Source: Streptomyces phaeofaciens
GTDB lineage: Bacteria > Actinomycetota > Actinomycetes > Streptomycetales > Streptomycetaceae
Reading direction: 5' to 3'
Assembly (NCBI RefSeq): GCF_014648915.1
Contig: NZ_BMSA01000003.1
Span: forward strand, 310,001-374,000
DNA: 64,000 nucleotides
Of this stretch, positions 59,398 to 64,000 are shown piece after piece. Below the pieces are notes generated by a model. That model saw only the letters and a program-made list of their open reading frames with translations. It made no database searches and was not told the DNA's origin. Both the position numbers and the translations under genes were made by a program. The first letter of the stretch is position 1, and the number at the start of each line of letters is the position of its first letter.

Positions 59398-60368
59398 GAT
59401 CCCGCGCCGGGGCGGCCGGACGTGCCCACGTCCACGGGATGGACGACGGGCGCGGCGGGCTCCGGGGACGTCCGGGCGGATGCCTGGGCCGTGCGGGCGG
59501 GTGCCGGGGACGTCCGCCCCGGTGCGAGGGACGCCAGGGCCACCCCGCCCACCAGCAGGGCCGCCGCGCACCAGCGGGCGCCGTTCACCGGCTCGTCGAG
59601 GAGGACGGCGGCCGAGGTCATGCCGAACACCGGGACCAGCAGGGAGAAGGGGGCGACCGTGGACGCGGGGTGGTGGCGCAGCAGCCACCCCCAGGCGCCG
59701 AAGCCGAAGACCGTGGTGATCCAGGCGACGTAGACGACCGTGCCCACGCCCTGCCGGTCCAGCGCGCGCAGGGCGGCCAGGTCCCGCTCCGGCCCCTCGG
59801 TGAGCAGGGACAGTGCCAGCAGGGGGAGGACGGGGACCGTGCTCACCCAGACCATGAAGTTCAGGGCGTCCGGGGGCGCCGCCCTGCGGGTGAGGACGTT
59901 CGACACGCCCCAGCAGGCCGCCGCCGCGACGACCAGCGCGAACGCGCCGAGCGGACCCGAGGCGCCCTCGTCCACGGCCGCGACCCCGATCCCGGCGAGG
60001 GCCACCACCATGCCCAGCAGCCGGACGCGGGTGGGGCGTTCGCCGAGGACGGCGAAGGCGACGGCGGCCGTGAACACCGACTGGATCTGGAGGACCAGGG
60101 AGGACAGTCCGGCCGGCATCCCCGCGTCCATCCCGACGAACAGCAGCCCGAACTTGGCCACCCCCAGCACCAGCCCCACCGCCACGATCCACTTCCACGC
60201 CACCTTCGGGCGGCCCACGAGGAACACCGCGGGCACGGCGGCCACCAGGAAGCGCAGGGCGGAGAAGAGCAGCGGCGGGAAGTGGCCGAGGCCGATCTCG
60301 ACGACGGTGAAGTTGACGCCCCAGACGGCGGCGACGAGAACGGCGAGGGCGAGGTGGGCGGGACGCAT
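59394..60368 (-). CDS. EamA/DMT-family transporter
   Basis: This 324-residue protein has ten hydrophobic helices in two EamA repeats: [29 protein letters not shown] opens the first and [15 protein letters not shown] the second. It then has a Pro/Ala/Ser/Thr-rich cytoplasmic tail of about 45 residues. Such proteins export metabolites. It overlaps the AroA paralogue and is the first gene of that operon, divergent from a LysR regulator. The cargo is unknown, but linkage suggests a product of the neighbouring enzymes. Confidence 0.88.
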   Translation of the reverse strand: MRPAHLALAVLVAAVWGVNFTVVEIGLGHFPPLLFSALRFLVAAVPAVFLVGRPKVAWKWIVAVGLVLGVAKFGLLFVGMDAGMPAGLSSLVLQIQSVFTAAVAFAVLGERPTRVRLLGMVVALAGIGVAAVDEGASGPLGAFALVVAAAACWGVSNVLTRRAAPPDALNFMVWVSTVPVLPLLALSLLTEGPERDLAALRALDRQGVGTVVYVAWITTVFGFGAWGWLLRHHPASTVAPFSLLVPVFGMTSAAVLLDEPVNGARWCAAALLVGGVALASLAPGRTSPAPARTAQASARTSPEPAAPVVHPVDVGTSGRPGAGS

Positions 60369-60394
60369 GCGTCGAGGATCACGCGCCGGGACCG

Positions 60395-60434
60395 TGAAGC
60401 ACCAGCGATGATTGCTGCACGGTCGGATGAAGCA
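60395..60434. promoter_or_regulatory. Paired TGAAGCA sites between EamA operon and LysR
   Basis: TGAAGCA occurs at 60395-60401 and 60428-60434, 33 bases apart, with TTGCTGCA in the opposite orientation between them. This spacing is typical of LysR-family recognition and activation sites in divergent promoters. Confidence 0.45.
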
Positions 60435-60456
60435 ACGCTGAACGAAGGAGCGTCCG

Positions 60457-61392
60457 GTGCTCGATCTGCAACGCCTGCGCGCCCTGCACGCGGTCTCCGT
60501 GCACGGCACCGTCGGCGCGGCCGCCGCCGCGCTCGGCTACACGCCCTCGGCCGTGTCCCAGCAGATCGCCAAGCTGGAGCGGGAGACCAGGACGGTCCTG
60601 CTCGAACGGGCGGGGCGGGGCGTGCGGCTCACCGCGGAGGCGCTGCAACTCGTCGACACGGCGCAGGAGTTGCTGTCCATCGTGGAGCGGGCGGAGACCG
60701 CGCTCGAGGAGCGGCGCGGGGTGCCGGCGGGGCGGCTGACGGTGGCCGCGTTCGCGTCGGCGGCGCGCGGTCTGATGCCCGCCGTGCTGGCCGAGCTGGC
60801 CCGCGCCCACCCGGCCCTGGACGCCCGCCTCAGCGAGGTCGACCCCCACCTGTCGGTCGACCTGGTCGCCCGGGGCGCCGTGGACCTCGCCGTCGCGCAC
60901 GACTGGGACATCGCCCCGCTGCCGGCTCCGGCGGGCGTGGAGCAGGCGGTGATCGGGGACGACCTGTGCGATCTGCTGGTCCCCGAGGACCATCCCTTCG
61001 CGGGGCGGACGGCCCTGCGCCGGGAGGAGCTGGGCGGCGAGCGGTGGATCTGCCAGCCGCCCGGCCGGATCTGCCACGACTGGCTGGTGCGCACCCTGCG
61101 CGCGGCCGGGCACGAGCCGGACATCGTCCACCAGGCCGAGGAGAACCCGACGCTGGTCGCGCTGGTCGCGGCCGGCCTCGGCATCGCCCTGATCCCCCGC
61201 CTGGGCCGGGGGCCGCTGCCGCCGGGCGTGGTGGAGGTGCCCCTCGACCCGACGCCGGTACGGCGCCTGTACGCGCTGTGGCGCACGGGCGCGGCCCGGC
61301 GCCCGGCGATCGCGGAGACGGTACGGGTGCTGCGGGAACGGTGGCCGACGGTGACGGCCGCACCCACCCGCCCGCCCACGGTCACCACCTGA
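60457..61392 (+). CDS. LysR-family regulator of the divergent EamA-AroA-GNAT operon
   Basis: This 311-residue regulator has the LysR helix-turn-helix LQRLRALHAVSVHGTVGAAAAALGYTPSAVSQQIAKLE near residues 4-41 and a periplasmic-binding-like effector domain from about residue 88. The GTG at 60457 has AAGGAG upstream. It is divergent from the EamA transporter gene, with paired sites between them, which makes the transporter operon its most likely target. The effector is unknown. Confidence 0.92.
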   Translation: MLDLQRLRALHAVSVHGTVGAAAAALGYTPSAVSQQIAKLERETRTVLLERAGRGVRLTAEALQLVDTAQELLSIVERAETALEERRGVPAGRLTVAAFASAARGLMPAVLAELARAHPALDARLSEVDPHLSVDLVARGAVDLAVAHDWDIAPLPAPAGVEQAVIGDDLCDLLVPEDHPFAGRTALRREELGGERWICQPPGRICHDWLVRTLRAAGHEPDIVHQAEENPTLVALVAAGLGIALIPRLGRGPLPPGVVEVPLDPTPVRRLYALWRTGAARRPAIAETVRVLRERWPTVTAAPTRPPTVTT

Positions 61393-61734
61393 ATCCCGTC
61401 GCCCGCCGGAGGCCGATCACCAGCGGCCCACCACCCGACCCCCACCGGAACGCCGTCCCACCAGCCCCCCCGCACCCCTCCCGCACCAACTTCCGGAAAT
61501 CCGTCCGCACCGGGAACCCGGCCCCCGCCCCGCTCGTCCAACCCGCAAGCTGTCGGACGAGTCACCGCGGTGCGGTGTCGGCCCTCGCTGCTGGCTGCGA
61601 TCGCTGACCCACCCTCTCCGCCGCACCGCGGCCGGCGGCCCCCGCCGCCATCGGCGCGCCCCCCTCCAATGCGCCGATGGCGGCACCGCACCGGGTACCG
61701 TGCGCCACCGAACCCCTCCGGAAGGAGCCCGCAC
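61393..61734. other. 342-base region before the GH3 gene
   Basis: The first 150 bases are C-rich and non-coding. CTCGTCC and GGACGAG form a weak dyad near 61535-61565. A perfect 14-bp inverted repeat at 61644-61684 dominates the second half. No gene was recognised. Confidence 0.55.
61644..61684. promoter_or_regulatory. 14-bp inverted repeat upstream of the GH3 gene
   Basis: GCCGCCATCGGCGC (61644-61657) and GCGCCGATGGCGGC (61671-61684) are perfect arms with a 13-base loop. It ends 50 bases before the GH3 start, so it may be an operator or a 5' leader stem rather than the distant LysR gene's terminator. Confidence 0.55.
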
Positions 61735-63537
61735 GTGCCCTCCAGACGCACCGTCCTCGCCGCCACCGCGGGGGTCACCGCGGCCCTCACCGTCGGCGGT
61801 CCCGCCCTGGCGGACGACCGCCGGCTGCGCGCCCTCGTCTCCGGCCTGACCCTTCAGGAGAAGGTCGGCCAGGTCTTCGTCGCCCGGGTCTACGGCCACT
61901 CGGCGACCGCCCCCGACCGGGCCGACATCGACGCCAACCTCGCCGAGATGGGCGTCCGTACGGCCGCCGAGCTGGTCGCGCGGTACCGGGTCGGCGGGAT
62001 CATCTACTTCACCTGGGCTCACAACACCCGTGACCCGCGCCAGATCGCGGACCTCTCCAACGGCATCCAGCGGGCCTCCCTGGGGCAGCCGCGCGGGCTG
62101 CCGGTGCTGATCTCGACCGACCAGGAGCACGGCATCGTCTGCCGGGTCGGCGCACCCGCGACCCTCTTCCCCGGCGCGATGGCCCTCGGCGCCGGCGGCT
62201 CCCGGGCGGACGCCCGCACGCTGGGCCGGATCGCCGGCCGCGAGCTGCGCGCGATGGGCGTCCGGCAGAACTACTCCCCGGTGGCCGACGTCAATGTGAA
62301 CCCGGCCAACCCGGTCATCGGCGTGCGCTCCTTCGGCGCCGACCCGCGGGCGGCGGGCACCCTGGCGGCGGCCGAGGTGCGCGGGTACCAGGCGTCCGGG
62401 GTGGCGGCGACCGCCAAGCACTTCCCCGGGCACGGGGACACCGCCGTGGACAGCCACACCGGTTTCCCGGTCATCACCCACACCCGTGACGAGTGGGAGC
62501 GGCTGGACGCCGTACCCTTCCGGGCGGCGATCGCGGCCGGCATCGACTCGATCATGACCGGGCACCTGCTGGTCCCCTCTCTCGACGACTCCGGCGACCC
62601 GGCCACCCTCTCCCGCCCGATCGTCACCGGCGTCCTGCGCGAACAGCTCGGCTACGACGGGGTGGTGGTCACCGACGCGCTCGGCATGGCGGGCGTGCGC
62701 ACCAAGTACGGCGACGACCGGGTGCCGGTGCTCGCGCTGAAGGCGGGCGTGGACCAGCTCCTCGACCCGCCCGACCTGGCCGTCGCCTGGAACGCCGTCC
62801 TGAAGGCCGTGCGGGACGGGGAACTCGCCGAGGAGCGGCTCGACTCGGCGGTGCTGCGGATCCTGCGGCTGAAGGAGCGGCTCGGGCTGCTCGACGCGCC
62901 GTACGCCGATCCCGCCGCCGTCCCCCGTGTGGTGGGCCGGCGCACGCATCGCGCGGCGGCCGACCGGATCGCGGCGGGGACCACGACCCTGCTGGTCAAC
63001 GAGGGCCGGACGCTCCCCCTGTCGCCTGGGACGCAGCGACGGCTGCTGGTCGTGGGCGCCGATCCGGCCTCCCCGTCCGGCACCACGGGCCCGCCCACCG
63101 GTGTCCTGGCGGCCGCGTTCACCGCGCTGGGGTTCACGGCGACCACCCTCGCCACCGGTACGGCGCCGTCGGCCGGGACGATCGCGCGGGCGGTGACGGC
63201 GGCGGGCGGCGCCGACGCGGTGGTGGTGGCGACCTACAACGTCACCGCGGACAGCCCGCAGCGCACGCTGGTGGAACGGCTGGTGGCGACCGGCCGGCCG
63301 GTGGTGGCGGTCGCGGTGCGCAACCCGTACGACGTGGCCCAGCTGCCCCTGGTGAAGGGCTTCGTGGCCGCCTACTCCTGGACCGACGTCGAACTGCGGG
63401 CCGCCGCCCGGGTGATCGCGGGGGCCGCGGCCCCGCACGGGCGGCTGCCGGTGCCGGTGCGGCGGGCGGACGATCCGACGCAGGTGCTGTACCCGACGGG
63501 GCACGGCCTGACGTATCCGGCGTACGCCGCCCGCTGA
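61735..63537 (+). CDS. GH3 beta-N-acetylhexosaminidase (NagZ-like), Tat-exported
   Basis: This 600-residue hydrolase has the GH3 catalytic signature KHFPGHGDTAVDSHTG (about residues 229-244), with the catalytic His/Asp dyad of the NagZ-type hexosaminidases, and the nucleophile region VVVTDALGMAG near 311-321. The MPSRRTVLAATAG start contains an SRR twin-arginine motif and a cleavable hydrophobic segment, so it is probably exported by the Tat system. A C-terminal GH3 domain occupies about 400-600. The GTG at 61735 has GAAGGAG at correct spacing. It probably releases N-acetylglucosamine from chitin or peptidoglycan fragments. Confidence 0.93.
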   Translation: MPSRRTVLAATAGVTAALTVGGPALADDRRLRALVSGLTLQEKVGQVFVARVYGHSATAPDRADIDANLAEMGVRTAAELVARYRVGGIIYFTWAHNTRDPRQIADLSNGIQRASLGQPRGLPVLISTDQEHGIVCRVGAPATLFPGAMALGAGGSRADARTLGRIAGRELRAMGVRQNYSPVADVNVNPANPVIGVRSFGADPRAAGTLAAAEVRGYQASGVAATAKHFPGHGDTAVDSHTGFPVITHTRDEWERLDAVPFRAAIAAGIDSIMTGHLLVPSLDDSGDPATLSRPIVTGVLREQLGYDGVVVTDALGMAGVRTKYGDDRVPVLALKAGVDQLLDPPDLAVAWNAVLKAVRDGELAEERLDSAVLRILRLKERLGLLDAPYADPAAVPRVVGRRTHRAAADRIAAGTTTLLVNEGRTLPLSPGTQRRLLVVGADPASPSGTTGPPTGVLAAAFTALGFTATTLATGTAPSAGTIARAVTAAGGADAVVVATYNVTADSPQRTLVERLVATGRPVVAVAVRNPYDVAQLPLVKGFVAAYSWTDVELRAAARVIAGAAAPHGRLPVPVRRADDPTQVLYPTGHGLTYPAYAAR

Positions 63538-63634
63538 TCACACCCCCCGCACCGCGCGCAAAGCGCCGCGCCCCGGCTGGCGTGCCCCGCTCCCGCGGGT
63601 CACGCTGGTCCGGGGTGCGGGTGGGGGAATGACG

Positions 63635-64000
63635 ATGCACGACAGACGGTGGGCGGGGTGTGCGGGGGCGCTGTTCGCGCTGTTCCTGGCGGGATGCCAG
63701 GCACCGGCGGAGGAGCGCCTTCCGGCCGGACCGTCGGGTTCCGCCCCGGTGGCGGCCGGGTCCGGCTTCGGCACGGTGTTCCTCGGGGCCGGCGAGTGCA
63801 GTTCGTTCGGGACGACCCGGTTCACCGAGGTGCCGTGCGGCGGGGAACGGGCGGCCGCCCGGGTCGTGGCGCGGCACGACGGGACGGCCGGCCAGGGCCC
63901 GCCGTGTCCGCCGGCCACCGACTTCGTGCTGCACATCGGCGCGCAGGCCGCCGGGGACGGCACCGCCGCCGTCCCGCCGGGCTACGCCTGTATGCGCAAC
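63635..64000 (+). CDS. Secreted lipoprotein of unknown function (3' end outside window)
   Basis: This open frame runs off the window after 122 codons. It has a signal peptide (MHDRRWAGCAGALFALFLAGC) with lipobox LAGC. The mature part has GAGECSSFGTTRFTEVPC and CPPATDFVLHIGAQA, with several cysteines. The paired ECSS...VPC pattern recalls septum-formation-like secreted domains, but I would not assign it. The ATG at 63635 is chosen over one two codons earlier because GGGGGA lies at better spacing. It follows the GH3 gene by 97 bases on the same strand. Confidence 0.7.
   Translation, partial: MHDRRWAGCAGALFALFLAGCQAPAEERLPAGPSGSAPVAAGSGFGTVFLGAGECSSFGTTRFTEVPCGGERAAARVVARHDGTAGQGPPCPPATDFVLHIGAQAAGDGTAAVPPGYACMRN

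Overview
This window is chromosomal DNA of a Streptomyces or a very close relative. The support is a GC content near 72% with strong third-position GC bias, a rodlin and chaplin aerial-hypha coat locus, Streptomyces-style overlapping GTGA/ATGA gene junctions, and rare TTA leucine codons confined to regulators. Gene order (surface polysaccharide genes, chaplins, rodlins, inositol catabolism, copper ATPase, citrate synthase, RecD-like helicase, ribose system) resembles what I remember of the SCO2700-SCO2760 part of S. coelicolor; that comparison is from memory. About 54 protein genes are supported. I saw no rRNA, tRNA, CRISPR array, insertion sequence or prophage.

Region 1 (1-9 kb) is a surface polysaccharide locus: a MurJ-like flippase (cut by the window edge), polysaccharide deacetylase, family 4 glycosyltransferase, Wzz-like chain-length protein and CelD-like acyltransferase in one overlapping operon, then a convergent secreted GH26-type hydrolase, then an ATP-grasp ligase and FAD oxidoreductase pair. 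Region 2 (9-12.4 kb) is the amyloid coat locus: a ChpA-like protein with one eroded chaplin domain and a long repeat stalk, a short chaplin, and three rodlins, two of them fired from a mirror-image divergent promoter.

Region 3 (12.4-20.3 kb) holds a VWA lipoprotein, a permease and a fused secreted hydrolase/ABC ATPase, an APC amino-acid permease and an LppX/LprG-like lipoprotein. Region 4 (20.3-27.5 kb) is a myo-inositol catabolic operon (iolC, aldolase-like gene, iolB, iolD, iolA) divergent from an iolE/iolH-like gene, with a shared promoter/operator region. Region 5 (27.5-36.2 kb) has a TTA-containing AraC regulator, a 66-residue HTH protein, a zinc alcohol dehydrogenase, an MMPL exporter divergent from its probable TetR regulator, and a CsoR-box-controlled copZ-copA pair.

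Region 6 (36.2-41.1 kb) has a gene-poor 0.7 kb stretch, citrate synthase, RecD2-type helicase and a small secreted protein. Region 7 (41.1-47.4 kb) is a complete ribose operon (rbsR, rbsA, fused rbsC-rbsB, rbsK, rbsD) with two identical operator copies in front. Region 8 (47.5-54.4 kb) contains an alpha/beta hydrolase and a carbohydrate operon of unknown substrate (Gfo/Idh oxidoreductase, DUF993 aldolase-like protein, TIM-barrel isomerase) divergent from a LacI regulator, followed by a second TIM-barrel gene. Region 9 (54.5-64 kb) has an MFS exporter, a serine hydrolase, a TTA-containing LysR regulator, a GNAT/AroA-paralogue/EamA-exporter operon divergent from another LysR, a GH3 hexosaminidase and the start of a lipoprotein gene.
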